From assembly GCF_020215665.1 (NCBI RefSeq), contig NZ_CP084061.1:5926501-5990500 (forward strand): 64,000 nt of DNA, read 5' to 3'. The notes beneath the pieces were generated by a model. The model saw only the letters and a list, made by a program, of their open reading frames with translations. It searched no databases and was not told the origin of the DNA. The position numbers and the translations under genes were made by a program. The stretch is from Blautia parvula. GTDB taxonomy: Bacteria; Bacillota; Clostridia; Lachnospirales; Lachnospiraceae. This document shows positions 33,152 through 42,974 of this stretch, one piece after another (position 1 is the stretch's first letter; every line of letters starts with the position of its first letter).

Positions 33152-35377
33152 ATGAGCAGATTATATGCAGATATCATAGTGGATATCTCCCAGGAAAAGC
33201 TGGATCGGACGTTTCAGTATGAGATTCCGGAACATCTGCAGGACGACATTCAGATAGGAACCAAGGTAAGAGTCCCTTTCGGAAACGGCGGCAGGGAGAT
33301 TACCGGCTATGTCATAGACATAACCGGACAGCCCAAGGTGGAGGCTTCCAGGATGAAACAGATCCTGGGGCCTGAGAGCCAGGGGATTCCCATTGAATCC
33401 CGGCTCATATCCCTGGCATCATGGATCGCCAAAAACTATGGCTCCACCATGAACCAGGCCCTTAAAACGGTGCTTCCGGTTAAGGAGAAAAAGAAAAAAC
33501 AGGAGAAGAAATTTCTGGTACTGAAGGCTTCCCCCGGGGAGGCACGACTGTTTTTGGAGGCGTGTGAAAAAAAGCATTTTAAAGCAAAAGCACGTCTCAT
33601 GACAGGTCTTCTCGAACAGTCTCCTATGCCCTATGAACAGGCGGTGAGTGTGTGGAAGGCCTCCCCTTCTGTGATCCGCGGCCTGGAAGAAAAGGGCATG
33701 ATTTCCGTGGAGAGTGAGCGGATCTGGAGAAATCCGGTGCATACAGAACAGCAGGATATCATCAAAAAAGAGTTGAACGCCTGCCAGAGAGAAGCGGTGG
33801 ATCAGATTCTGGATGAGTGGAAATCAGAGACACCGCGTCCCACACTGCTCTACGGTGTCACAGGCAGCGGCAAGACGGAAGTCTATATGGAACTGATCGA
33901 GGAGGTCCTTGCAAAAGGACAGCAGGTCATTGTCCTTATCCCGGAGATTGCCCTTACCTATCAGACGGTGGAACGTTTCAGCCGTAGATTCGGTTCGGGT
34001 GTCTCTTTTATGCATTCCCGCCTGTCAGCCGGAGAGCGTTTTGACCAGTTTGAGCTGGCCAGAAAGGGGGAGATTTCTGTTGTGGTGGGGCCGCGCTCGG
34101 CCCTGTTTACCCCATTTCCGAACCTGGGGCTGATTGTCATTGACGAAGAGCATGAGTCTTCCTATAAAAGTGAGAAGACACCCTGCTACCATGCCAGGGA
34201 AGTGGCAGTCCAAAGAGGACAGGTGGAAAATGCCAGGATCGTCATGGGTTCCGCCACCCCTTCTCTGGAGAGCTATGAGAAAGGTATGAACGGTTCCTAC
34301 CAGCTTCTGACCCTGGACAGCAGGTATGAAAACCGGGCGCTGCCAAAAGTGTACACTGTGGATCTGAAGGAGGAGCTGAAGGCAGGGAACCGTTCCATCT
34401 TCAGCACACTTCTCCAGGAAAAGATCAGGGAGAGGCTGGAGAAAAAGGAACAGGTGATCCTGTTTTTGAACCGCAGGGGATACAACGGTTTTGTAAGCTG
34501 CCGTTCCTGCGGGCACGTGATGAAATGCCCTCACTGTGATGTCTCACTGACTTCCCACAGAAACGGAAAATTGATCTGCCATTACTGCGGCTACACCATC
34601 CCGGATGTGCAGAAATGTCCCTCCTGCGGTTCTCCTTTTATCGGAGGCTTCAAGGCGGGGACTCAGCAAATCGAGGAGATGGTACACCGTCTGTTCCCAC
34701 AGGCCCGGGTGCTCAGAATGGATGCGGATACCACGAGAAAGAAGGACGACCATGAGAAGATACTGGCCGCTTTTGCCAGAAAAGAGGCAGATGTGCTGGT
34801 GGGTACCCAGATGATCATAAAGGGCCACGATTTTCCGGATGTGACTCTTGTGGGGGTTCTTGCAGCGGATCTTTCCCTAAATGGGGAGGACTTCCGGGCA
34901 GGAGAGAGAACTTTCCAGATCCTGACCCAGGCTGTGGGCCGTGCGGGAAGAGGAAGAAAGCCCGGAGAAGCAGTGATACAGACATACCAGCCGGAGCACT
35001 ACAGTATCCGGGCGTCAGCCGGACAGGACTATCCCGGATTTTACAGAGAGGAGATCTCCTACCGGATGCTCATGGGCTATCCCCCCGCAAGAGCCATGGC
35101 GGCTGTGCGGGGCGCCTGCGCAGATGAAAATCTTTTGTATCAGGGGCTTTCTTATTGTAAAAAATATATAGAGAAGATATATCCCGGAGAGGATCTGATC
35201 CTCATCGGACCGGCGCCTGAGAGCGTGTCAAAGGTCCAGGATATGTATAAGATGGTGCTCTATATGAGACACCGAAACCGCAGGACTCTGGTACAGATCA
35301 AGGACTGTCTGGAACGGTATATTGCGGTAAATAAGGGATTTGACAAAATGTTTATCCAGTTTGATTTTAATATATGA
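33152..35377 (+). CDS. priA: Primosomal replication restart helicase PriA
   Basis: A 741-residue superfamily 2 helicase: N-terminal 3'-DNA-binding domain (YADIIVDISQEKLDRTFQY), Walker A GVTGSGKTEVY (about residue 235), DEEHE box near 331, a zinc-binding insertion with paired CxxC motifs (CRSCGHVMKCPHC, CHYCG, CPSCG) around 452-495, and motifs V-VI with QAVGRAGRGRKPG. It reloads the replisome at stalled forks. Length and motifs are normal. It starts the run priA-def-fmt-rsmB common in Firmicutes. Confidence 0.97.
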   Translation: MSRLYADIIVDISQEKLDRTFQYEIPEHLQDDIQIGTKVRVPFGNGGREITGYVIDITGQPKVEASRMKQILGPESQGIPIESRLISLASWIAKNYGSTMNQALKTVLPVKEKKKKQEKKFLVLKASPGEARLFLEACEKKHFKAKARLMTGLLEQSPMPYEQAVSVWKASPSVIRGLEEKGMISVESERIWRNPVHTEQQDIIKKELNACQREAVDQILDEWKSETPRPTLLYGVTGSGKTEVYMELIEEVLAKGQQVIVLIPEIALTYQTVERFSRRFGSGVSFMHSRLSAGERFDQFELARKGEISVVVGPRSALFTPFPNLGLIVIDEEHESSYKSEKTPCYHAREVAVQRGQVENARIVMGSATPSLESYEKGMNGSYQLLTLDSRYENRALPKVYTVDLKEELKAGNRSIFSTLLQEKIRERLEKKEQVILFLNRRGYNGFVSCRSCGHVMKCPHCDVSLTSHRNGKLICHYCGYTIPDVQKCPSCGSPFIGGFKAGTQQIEEMVHRLFPQARVLRMDADTTRKKDDHEKILAAFARKEADVLVGTQMIIKGHDFPDVTLVGVLAADLSLNGEDFRAGERTFQILTQAVGRAGRGRKPGEAVIQTYQPEHYSIRASAGQDYPGFYREEISYRMLMGYPPARAMAAVRGACADENLLYQGLSYCKKYIEKIYPGEDLILIGPAPESVSKVQDMYKMVLYMRHRNRRTLVQIKDCLERYIAVNKGFDKMFIQFDFNI

Positions 35378-35408
35378 TCAGTCAGAATGAAAAGGAGAAA
35401 AAAGAGAT

Positions 35409-35888
35409 ATGGCACTGAGAAATATCAGAACACAGGGAGACAGTATACTGACAAAGAAATGCAGAAAAGTGGAGGCTATGACACCAAAGCTGAAAGAACT
35501 CATTGAAGATATGTTTGAGACTATGTATGACGCCTATGGAGTGGGCCTGGCAGCTCCCCAGGTGGGCGTGCTGAAACAGATCGTGGTGATCGACACCACA
35601 GGGGAGGACCCTCACGTGCTGATCAATCCCGAGATTATTGAGACATCCGGCACCCAGACCGGGGACGAGGGCTGTCTGAGCCTTCCGGGAATGTCAGGTA
35701 CTGTGACTCGCCCCAATTACGTGAAGGTGAGAGCGCTCAATGAGGATATGGAAGAATATGAACTGGAGGGAACGGAGCTGCTGGCAAGGGCCATCTGCCA
35801 TGAGACAGACCATCTCCAGGGAAAAATGTATACAGAACTGGTGGAGGGCGAGCTTCGCAGGAACAGCTATGAGGAGGATGAAGAATGA
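35409..35888 (+). CDS. def: Peptide deformylase
   Basis: A 159-residue type I deformylase with the three family motifs: GVGLAAPQVG, EGCLSLPG and HETDHLQG, which supply the Cys and two His metal ligands and the catalytic Glu (here aspartate follows in HETDH, where HEFDH is usual; the Glu is kept). It removes the formyl group from nascent N-termini. AAAGGAG lies upstream and the stop overlaps fmt by 4 bases (ATGA), pairing the two enzymes of the formyl cycle. Confidence 0.96.
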   Translation: MALRNIRTQGDSILTKKCRKVEAMTPKLKELIEDMFETMYDAYGVGLAAPQVGVLKQIVVIDTTGEDPHVLINPEIIETSGTQTGDEGCLSLPGMSGTVTRPNYVKVRALNEDMEEYELEGTELLARAICHETDHLQGKMYTELVEGELRRNSYEEDEE

Positions 35889-36820
35889 GAGTAGTCTTTA
35901 TGGGTACCCCGGATTTTGCCGTGGGTACGCTGGAAACCTTGATTGCAGCCGGTCATGAGGTAGCAGCCGTGGTAACACAGCCGGATAAGCCCAAGGGCAG
36001 AGGAAAAAGCCTGATGCCCACTCCGGTGAAGGAGGTAGCCCTTGCCCATCAGATTCCTGTATTTCAGCCGAAAAAGGTACGGGACCCGGAGTTTGTGGAA
36101 ACCCTCAGGACGATCGCACCGGATGTGATCGTGGTGGCTGCTTTCGGGCAGATCATCTCAAAGGAAATTCTGGATATGCCCAGATATGGCTGCATCAATG
36201 TGCATGCCTCTCTTTTACCCGCTTACCGGGGGGCAGCGCCTATTCAGTGGGCTGTCATCAATGGGGACAAAGAATCAGGCGTCACGATCATGCGTATGAG
36301 TGAAGGCCTGGACACCGGTGATATGATAGATAAAGTGGTAGTCCCTCTGGAGGAAAAGGAGACCGGCGGCAGTCTGTTTGACAAGTTAAGCAAAGCAGGT
36401 GCCGCACTCTGTACAGAGGTGCTGGTAAAACTGGAAAATGGCACTGCCGTCTTTGAAAAGCAGCCGGAACAAAGTACCACGGCTTATGCTTCCATGATTG
36501 ACAAGAAGATGGGAAAGATCAACTGGGAGCGCCCGGCAAAAGAGATTGAGCAGCTCATCCGCGGATTGAATCCATGGCCCAGCGCATACACATCCGTGAA
36601 CGGTAAAAACCTGAAGCTGTGGACCGCTTCTGTAGTCCACGAGGCAGGCAATGGCGTTCCGGGAGAAATTCTGGAGGCCGGGAAAGAGGGGCTGCTGGTA
36701 AAAACAGGAGATGGGCTTCTGCTCATTCAGGAGCTGCAGCTGGAAGGAAAGAAAAGAATGGATACCGCAGCTTTTCTGCGGGGATATACAGTAGATAAAG
36801 GATGTATCCTTGGGGAGTAA
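35885..36820 (+). CDS. fmt: Methionyl-tRNA formyltransferase
   Basis: A 311-residue protein with an N-terminal Rossmann formyltransferase domain (VVFMGTPDFAVGTL, and the formyl-folate/catalytic segment INVHASLLPAYRGAAPIQWA) and a C-terminal OB-like tRNA-binding domain (LIRGLNPWPSAYT). It formylates initiator Met-tRNA. The start overlaps def. A zinc protease gene that often lies next to fmt in related genomes is absent; rsmB follows after 12 bases. Confidence 0.97.
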   Translation: MRVVFMGTPDFAVGTLETLIAAGHEVAAVVTQPDKPKGRGKSLMPTPVKEVALAHQIPVFQPKKVRDPEFVETLRTIAPDVIVVAAFGQIISKEILDMPRYGCINVHASLLPAYRGAAPIQWAVINGDKESGVTIMRMSEGLDTGDMIDKVVVPLEEKETGGSLFDKLSKAGAALCTEVLVKLENGTAVFEKQPEQSTTAYASMIDKKMGKINWERPAKEIEQLIRGLNPWPSAYTSVNGKNLKLWTASVVHEAGNGVPGEILEAGKEGLLVKTGDGLLLIQELQLEGKKRMDTAAFLRGYTVDKGCILGE

Positions 36821-36832
36821 AGAGGAAAACAA

Positions 36833-38185
36833 ATGACAGGCAGAGTGAATATAAGGGAGTTAATCTTAGGAATACTATTAGAAATAAACAAAGAGGGGCA
36901 GTACAGTCACATTGCCATACGCGGCACGCTGGATAAATACCAGTATCTGGAGAAGACAGAACGGGCATTCATCACCAGAGTATGTGAGGGAACCCAGGAG
37001 AACCAGATACGGATTGATTATATCATCAATTACTTCTCAAAAGTGAAGGTGGAGAAGATGAAACCTCTGATCCGGGAGCTTCTGCGAAGCAGTGTATACC
37101 AGCTTATTTATATGGACAACGTTCCGGACAGCGCGGTATGCAACGAGGCGGTTAAGCTGGCAAGAAAAAAGGGATTTTACAATCTGACAGGATTTGTGAA
37201 CGGGGTTCTCAGGGGAATTGCCAGAGATTACAAAAAAATCCCCTTTCCGGGCAGGGAGAATAAGGTGGAGTACCTTTCCGTGACCTACTCCATGCCTGTG
37301 TGGCTGGTCGTTCGTTTTATGGACCAGTTCGGGTTTGAGAATACGGAGAAAATGCTTCAGGCCTCCATGGAAGAACGCCCAGTGACCGTCCGTATAAAAG
37401 AATATCTCACGGACCGGGAGCAGGTGATACAGAGCCTTAAAAAAGAGGGCGTGAAGGTGGAGAAAGCGCCCTATGCAGACAATGCCTATTATTTGAGCGG
37501 TTATGATTATCTGCCTGCGCTGACTGCCTTCCGCATGGGAAATATCCAGGTGCAGGATGTAAGCTCCATGCTGGCCGGTGAGGCAGCCAATCCGCAGAAA
37601 GGCAGCTTTGTCATTGACCTTTGTGCAGCTCCTGGAGGAAAGTCCCTCTGCGTGGCAGATAAAATGCGGGGAACCGGTATGGTGGATTCCAGGGATGTAA
37701 GTGAGAAGAAAGCGGACCTGATCCGTGAAAACGTGGAGCGTATGGGCATGGCTAACATCAGTGTCTCAGTACACGACGCTACCGTGTTTGACCATGAGTC
37801 TGTGGAAAAAGCTGACCTTGTCCTGGCAGATGTTCCGTGTTCAGGTCTGGGTGTTATGGGAAAAAAGACGGACATCAAGTACAAGATCACGCCGGGAAAG
37901 CAGGAGGAGCTTGTGGAGCTTCAGCGGAAGATTCTGGAACAGGCAGCCTGCTATGTAAAACCCGGCGGTATACTTCTGTACAGCACCTGCACAGTATGCA
38001 GGGAGGAGAATCTGGAAAATGTGCTCTGGTTTACCAGGGAGTACCCGTATAAACTGGAGAGTATCGATGATTTTCTCTGCGAGGAATTGAGAAGCGAAAC
38101 TACAAAACAAGGATATTTACAGCTTCTGCCGGGAGTCCATAAGTGTGACGGATTCTTTTTGGCAAGGCTTAGAAGGATAGAATAG
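36833..38185 (+). CDS. rsmB: 16S rRNA (cytosine-967-C5)-methyltransferase
   Basis: A 450-residue protein: N-terminal NusB-like RNA-binding domain (residues 1-130), then a SAM-dependent methyltransferase fold with DLCAAPGGKSL (motif I), the acidic motif IV DVPCSGLGVMGKK with one catalytic Cys and motif VI YSTCTV with the second. It modifies 16S rRNA in the small subunit. A purine-rich stretch (AAAGAGG) precedes the ATG. rlmN follows one base after the stop. Confidence 0.95.
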   Translation: MTGRVNIRELILGILLEINKEGQYSHIAIRGTLDKYQYLEKTERAFITRVCEGTQENQIRIDYIINYFSKVKVEKMKPLIRELLRSSVYQLIYMDNVPDSAVCNEAVKLARKKGFYNLTGFVNGVLRGIARDYKKIPFPGRENKVEYLSVTYSMPVWLVVRFMDQFGFENTEKMLQASMEERPVTVRIKEYLTDREQVIQSLKKEGVKVEKAPYADNAYYLSGYDYLPALTAFRMGNIQVQDVSSMLAGEAANPQKGSFVIDLCAAPGGKSLCVADKMRGTGMVDSRDVSEKKADLIRENVERMGMANISVSVHDATVFDHESVEKADLVLADVPCSGLGVMGKKTDIKYKITPGKQEELVELQRKILEQAACYVKPGGILLYSTCTVCREENLENVLWFTREYPYKLESIDDFLCEELRSETTKQGYLQLLPGVHKCDGFFLARLRRIE

Positions 38186-38186
38186 A

Positions 38187-39233
38187 ATGGAACCAACAGA
38201 TATAAAGTCTCAGTCCCTGGAAGAATTGAAAAAGACTGTGGAAGCTCTGGGAGAAAAACCATTCCGGGCAAAACAGCTCTATGAGTGGATGCATGTAAAA
38301 CTGGCCAAGAGCTTTGAGGAGATGACAAACCTTTCCATGACGTTCCGCGGGAAATTAAAGGAGTCCTGTATTCTCACCACGCTTACGGCTCTGGATGTGC
38401 AGACATCTAAGATAGACGGCACACAGAAATACCTTTTTGCCCTCCATGACGGCAATGTGGTGGAAAGTGTGCTCATGCGGTATAAGCATGGGAACAGTGT
38501 ATGTATCTCCTCACAGGTGGGGTGTAAGATGGGCTGCAGATTCTGTGCCTCCACCATAGGCGGATGGACCAGGAACCTGACGCCTGCAGAGATGCTGGAG
38601 CAGGTATACCGGATTCAGGAAACCAGCGGCGAGCGGGTATCCAATGTGGTGGTCATGGGTACCGGTGAACCTCTTGACAATTATGATACCCTGCTTCGCT
38701 TTATACATATGATAAGCGATGAAAACGGTCTTCATATCAGTCAGAGAAACATTACAGTCTCCACCTGCGGGCTCGTACCCAAGATGGAGGCGCTGGCAGA
38801 TGAAAAGCTGCAGATCACACTGGCTTTATCGCTCCACGCGTCCAGCCAGGAGAAGCGGGAAGCTCTTATGCCCATCGCTAAAAAATATACCATCACACAG
38901 GTGCTGAACGCCTGCAGGAATTACTATGAAAAGACCGGGCGGCGCATCACATTTGAATACGCTTTGGTGGGCGGCGAGAACGATTCCCAGGAGGATGCAA
39001 GGCGCCTGGCACAGCTGCTCAAAGGCCTGAACTGTCATGTGAATCTCATACCTGTGAACCCCATAAAAGAGCGCAGTTACGTCCGTTCTGATAAAAAAGT
39101 TATCGGGAATTTTCAAAATAAACTTGAAAAATACCAAATTAATGTTACTATTAGAAGAGAAATGGGCCGGGATATCGATGGGGCCTGTGGACAATTAAGA
39201 AAAAGTTATATCGATAAGAAAGAGGATTCGTAG
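38187..39233 (+). CDS. rlmN: Dual-specificity 23S rRNA/tRNA adenosine C2-methyltransferase
   Basis: A 348-residue radical SAM enzyme with CKMGCRFCAS, the CxxxCxxC cluster ligand motif, plus MGTGEPLDNYD and the C-terminal RREMGRDIDGACGQL region with the catalytic cysteine. It methylates A2503 of 23S rRNA and A37 of tRNAs. The ribosome binding site AAGGAT lies inside the end of rsmB, so translation is coupled. Confidence 0.96.
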   Translation: MEPTDIKSQSLEELKKTVEALGEKPFRAKQLYEWMHVKLAKSFEEMTNLSMTFRGKLKESCILTTLTALDVQTSKIDGTQKYLFALHDGNVVESVLMRYKHGNSVCISSQVGCKMGCRFCASTIGGWTRNLTPAEMLEQVYRIQETSGERVSNVVVMGTGEPLDNYDTLLRFIHMISDENGLHISQRNITVSTCGLVPKMEALADEKLQITLALSLHASSQEKREALMPIAKKYTITQVLNACRNYYEKTGRRITFEYALVGGENDSQEDARRLAQLLKGLNCHVNLIPVNPIKERSYVRSDKKVIGNFQNKLEKYQINVTIRREMGRDIDGACGQLRKSYIDKKEDS

Positions 39234-39234
39234 G

Positions 39235-39981
39235 ATGAAGTCATATTCTATCACGGATGTGGGACAGAAGCGGACAGTGAATCAGGATTTCGTATTCACG
39301 TCTGAGACCCCTGTGGGCAATCTGCCAAACCTCTTCGTAGTTGCGGACGGCATGGGCGGACACAAGGCAGGAGATTTCGCTTCCAGTTATGCGGTAGAGG
39401 TTCTGCTCTCTACCATCCGGGAAGATGAGAACAGCAATCCGGTGAAGATCATACGGGCTGCTATTGAGAATGCCAACACCCAGCTTCTTAGAGAAGCATC
39501 GGACAATGAGACTATGAGCGGTATGGGTACCACCATGGTGCTGGTGACCATTGTAGGACATTATGCATATGTGGCCAACGTGGGAGACAGCAGGCTGTAT
39601 CTGGTTGATGAAAATAAGATATCGCAGATTACCAAAGACCATTCCCTTGTGGAGGAGATGGTCCGCATGGGAGAGATATCCAGGGATGATGCAAGAAATC
39701 ACCCGGATAAAAATATTATTACCAGGGCACTTGGAGCAGGAAGAGATGTGGATGTGGATTTCTTTGACATTCGTCTTACTCCGGGTGATATTTTGCTGCT
39801 GTGCTCAGACGGCCTTTCCAATATGGTGCCGGACGAGGATATCAGGCAGGTGATACGGACCAGCGAAACGCTGGAGGAGACTGGCCGCAGGCTTGTTTCC
39901 ATGGCAAACGACAACGGAGGCAGAGATAATATAGCAGTAGTTCTGGTAGAACCAGAAACAAAAGAGGTGGAAGTATGTTAA
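39235..39981 (+). CDS. prpC: PP2C-family serine/threonine phosphatase
   Basis: A 248-residue PPM phosphatase with the metal-binding motifs DGMGGH, GMGTT, CSDGLSN and GGRDNI. It reverses phosphorylation by the adjacent PASTA kinase and acts in the cytosol. The start follows the rlmN stop by one base. Its 3' end overlaps the kinase start by 7 bases, keeping enzyme and antagonist in a fixed ratio. Confidence 0.95.
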   Translation: MKSYSITDVGQKRTVNQDFVFTSETPVGNLPNLFVVADGMGGHKAGDFASSYAVEVLLSTIREDENSNPVKIIRAAIENANTQLLREASDNETMSGMGTTMVLVTIVGHYAYVANVGDSRLYLVDENKISQITKDHSLVEEMVRMGEISRDDARNHPDKNIITRALGAGRDVDVDFFDIRLTPGDILLLCSDGLSNMVPDEDIRQVIRTSETLEETGRRLVSMANDNGGRDNIAVVLVEPETKEVEVC

Positions 39982-42095
39982 ATGTGGGAGTTATCGTAGG
40001 AGAGCGGTATGAGATTGCCGGCAGAGTAGGCTCCGGCGGTATGGCCGATGTCTACAAGGCAAAGGATCATAAATTAAACCGTTTTGTGGCCATGAAAGTT
40101 CTGAAGCCGGAGTTCAGCGCTGACACGAACTTCATTAAAAAGTTTCAGAGGGAGGCGCAGGCCGCTGCAGGTCTCGCCCATCCCAATATTGTAAATGTAT
40201 TTGACGTAGGAGAGGACCAGGGAATTAACTACATTGTTATGGAACTGGTGGAAGGCATTACATTAAAAGAATACATCTCCAAAAAAGGAAAACTGACTGT
40301 AAAAGAGGCAACCAGCATCGCTATTCAGGTGGCAATGGGACTGGAAGCTGCTCACAACAGAAATATCGTGCACCGGGATATCAAGCCCCAGAACATCATT
40401 ATTTCTACAGACGGCAAGGTAAAGGTCACAGACTTTGGTATTGCCAGGGCAGCGTCCTCCAATACCATCAGCACCAACGCCATGGGTTCTGTACATTACA
40501 GTTCACCGGAGCAGGTGCGCGGCGGCTACAGTGATTACAAGAGTGACATCTATTCCCTGGGCATCACCATGTATGAGATGGTGACAGGCAAGGTTCCCTT
40601 TGACGGGGATACCACAGTGGCAATCGCCATCAAACATCTGCAGGATGAGATGCTTCCTCCGTCTGAGTTTGTGCCGGAGCTTCCCCACAGCCTGGAGGAG
40701 ATCATTCTGAAATGTACACAGAAAAGCCCGGACAGACGTTACAGCACCCTTGCGGAGCTGATCAACGACCTGAAGCATTCCCTGATCGATCCCAACGGAA
40801 GCTTTGTCAATCTGGCACCTCTGAGCAATCACGCACAGACTGTGGTCATTTCACCGGATGAGATGAAAGAGATCAAGAATGCGGCCTATGCGCCGTCCGG
40901 TTCCAATTCCAGCCGCTACAATGACGAGGATGAGGATGATGACGACGACTACGGTTATGATGACGACGATGATGACGATGATGAGGATGATGATAACGGC
41001 AAAGGAATCAGCACAAAGCTGGAGAAGGCCATGACCATCGGCGGACTGATCGTGGGAGCTATTATCATCTGTATTCTGGTTTACTTCATTGTGTTCGCAT
41101 CGGGCGGGCTGAAGTTTAACAATAAAGATAAAGACAATGATAAAAAAGTTGAAAATACAGGCGGCACAGATAAAGAAAGCACCGAAAAAGTGGAGGTTCC
41201 TGACCTGACCGGCAGCACCCCGGATGAGGCGCGGACAGCCCTCAATAACCTGAAGCTTGGTTACAAAAAAGGCGGCGAGGAGCCGTCCGATACTGTGGAA
41301 GCAGGTAAGATCGTCCGCCAGGAGACAGAGGCTGGATCAAAAGTGGATCCTCATACAGAAATCGTATGCTATATCAGCACAGGAACCCAGGAGGTGGAAA
41401 TCCCTGACCTGGAAAATGAGACCCAGACCTCCGCAGAGGCAACGTTAAAGGAACTGGGACTGCTGACACAGATCAGCAAGGCAAACAGCAGTTCTGTGAG
41501 CATTGGAAATGTCATATCCACAGATCCCGCTGCAGGAACATCTGTAAAGACAGGCACCACAGTCACCCTGACCATCAGTACCGGTGAAGGGGATACGGCT
41601 GCAAGGGTACCGGATGTGCGCGGATGGGCAGAGGAAGATGCTAAAAGTGCAATCTCAGAGGCAGGTCTCGTGCCTGTAGTACAGACCGGTTCTGACCAGA
41701 CTGTGGACGTAGGTGAAGTATATGACCAGAGTATTGCTGCGGGAACAAGAGTGGACTCAGGTACAACAGTCACCATATATGTGAGAAGCCAAGATGCCGC
41801 CGGTGAAACACCTGCAGATGAAGGTGGAACCTGGAAAGCAGAAGGCCAGGCGCTTGGACAGCCGGCAAGCTACCAAGGCGGTAAAGTCAAAATAGAGCTG
41901 GTCCAGACAGATGACCAGGGGAATACCTACTCTGACCAGTCCATGGAAGTGGAAAATCCGGAGTTCCCGCTGTCTATCAGCGACCTGACGGGACGTCCGG
42001 GAATCGCAACCGGCACGGTAGGCCTCTATGAGTGGATTGGTGACAGCTATCAGATCATCGACCAGTACGATGTAACATTCCAGAAGGTAGATTAA
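39975..42095 (+). CDS. prkC: PASTA-domain serine/threonine protein kinase
   Basis: A 706-residue membrane kinase. The kinase domain (residues about 10-275) has GSGGMADVYKA, AMKVLK, HRDIKPQN and DFGIAR. A cytosolic juxtamembrane segment near residues 315-340 is almost pure aspartate/glutamate. One helix (IGGLIVGAIIICILVYFIVF) leads to three extracellular PASTA domains (each with a PDL/PDV start) of about 67 residues, then an unusual C-terminal domain of about 100 residues that is not PASTA. PrkC/Stk1 kinases sense muropeptides or lipid II and control division and spore germination. It is coupled to prpC upstream and rsgA downstream (TAATG overlap). Confidence 0.96.
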   Translation: MLNVGVIVGERYEIAGRVGSGGMADVYKAKDHKLNRFVAMKVLKPEFSADTNFIKKFQREAQAAAGLAHPNIVNVFDVGEDQGINYIVMELVEGITLKEYISKKGKLTVKEATSIAIQVAMGLEAAHNRNIVHRDIKPQNIIISTDGKVKVTDFGIARAASSNTISTNAMGSVHYSSPEQVRGGYSDYKSDIYSLGITMYEMVTGKVPFDGDTTVAIAIKHLQDEMLPPSEFVPELPHSLEEIILKCTQKSPDRRYSTLAELINDLKHSLIDPNGSFVNLAPLSNHAQTVVISPDEMKEIKNAAYAPSGSNSSRYNDEDEDDDDDYGYDDDDDDDDEDDDNGKGISTKLEKAMTIGGLIVGAIIICILVYFIVFASGGLKFNNKDKDNDKKVENTGGTDKESTEKVEVPDLTGSTPDEARTALNNLKLGYKKGGEEPSDTVEAGKIVRQETEAGSKVDPHTEIVCYISTGTQEVEIPDLENETQTSAEATLKELGLLTQISKANSSSVSIGNVISTDPAAGTSVKTGTTVTLTISTGEGDTAARVPDVRGWAEEDAKSAISEAGLVPVVQTGSDQTVDVGEVYDQSIAAGTRVDSGTTVTIYVRSQDAAGETPADEGGTWKAEGQALGQPASYQGGKVKIELVQTDDQGNTYSDQSMEVENPEFPLSISDLTGRPGIATGTVGLYEWIGDSYQIIDQYDVTFQKVD

Positions 42096-42973
42096 TGCAG
42101 GGAAAGATTATTAAAGGAATTTCCGGATTCTACTACGTAAAAGTAGCAGAATCCGGAATTTATGAATGTAAGGCAAAAGGAATATTCCGAAAAGAAAAAA
42201 TAAAACCCCTTGTGGGTGACAATGTGGAGATTGAGGTCCTGAATGAAGAGGAAAAGCTGGGAAATGTGGTGGATATCCTTCCCAGAAAGAATGAGTTGAT
42301 CCGCCCGGCAGTTGCCAATGTGGATCAGGCGCTGGTGATATTTGCCGCCAGGGAGCCGAAACCCAATTTCTCTTTGCTGGACCGCTTTTTGGTTATTATG
42401 GAACGTCAGGAGATTCCCGTGGTCATCTGTTTTAACAAGCAGGACCTGGCTGACGCTGAGGAAGCAGGCAGGATGCAGGAAATCTATACTTCCTGTGGTT
42501 ATCAGGTTCTGCTCACAAGTGCCGCCCAGGGGGAAGGCACGGAGGCGCTCAGAAATATCCTGAGAGGAAAGACCACGACCGTGGCGGGTCCTTCCGGAGT
42601 GGGGAAATCCTCTCTCACCAATCTTCTGCAGCAGGAAGTGGTGATGGAGACAGGAGAGATCAGTAAAAAGCTGGGAAGAGGACGCCATACTACAAGACAT
42701 TCCCAGATCATTGAGGTGGAGCCTGACACGTACCTTCTGGATACGCCGGGATTTACTTCTTTTTATGTGGAAGATATGGATAAGGAAGAGCTGCGCCATT
42801 ATTTCCGGGAATTTATAAAATACGAGGGAACCTGCCGGTTCCAGGGCTGCACCCATACCCATGAACCCGGATGCAGCGTAAAAGCAGCACTTGAGGCGGG
42901 AGAAATCCCGAAAGAACGATATGAAAGTTATCTGGAGCTTTACCGGGAGCTTGCAGACAAGAGGAGGTATTGA
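42095..42973 (+). CDS. rsgA: Ribosome small subunit-dependent GTPase A
   Basis: A 292-residue circularly permuted GTPase: N-terminal OB-fold (GKIIKGISGFYYVK), G4 motif FNKQDL ahead of the P-loop GPSGVGKSSL, G3 in DTPGF, and a C-terminal zinc finger (CRFQGCTHTHEPGC). It checks late 30S maturation. The position after prkC is conserved in Firmicutes, and RsgA is a known PrkC target in Bacillus. rpe follows after one base. Confidence 0.96.
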   Translation: MQGKIIKGISGFYYVKVAESGIYECKAKGIFRKEKIKPLVGDNVEIEVLNEEEKLGNVVDILPRKNELIRPAVANVDQALVIFAAREPKPNFSLLDRFLVIMERQEIPVVICFNKQDLADAEEAGRMQEIYTSCGYQVLLTSAAQGEGTEALRNILRGKTTTVAGPSGVGKSSLTNLLQQEVVMETGEISKKLGRGRHTTRHSQIIEVEPDTYLLDTPGFTSFYVEDMDKEELRHYFREFIKYEGTCRFQGCTHTHEPGCSVKAALEAGEIPKERYESYLELYRELADKRRY

Positions 42974-42974
42974 G

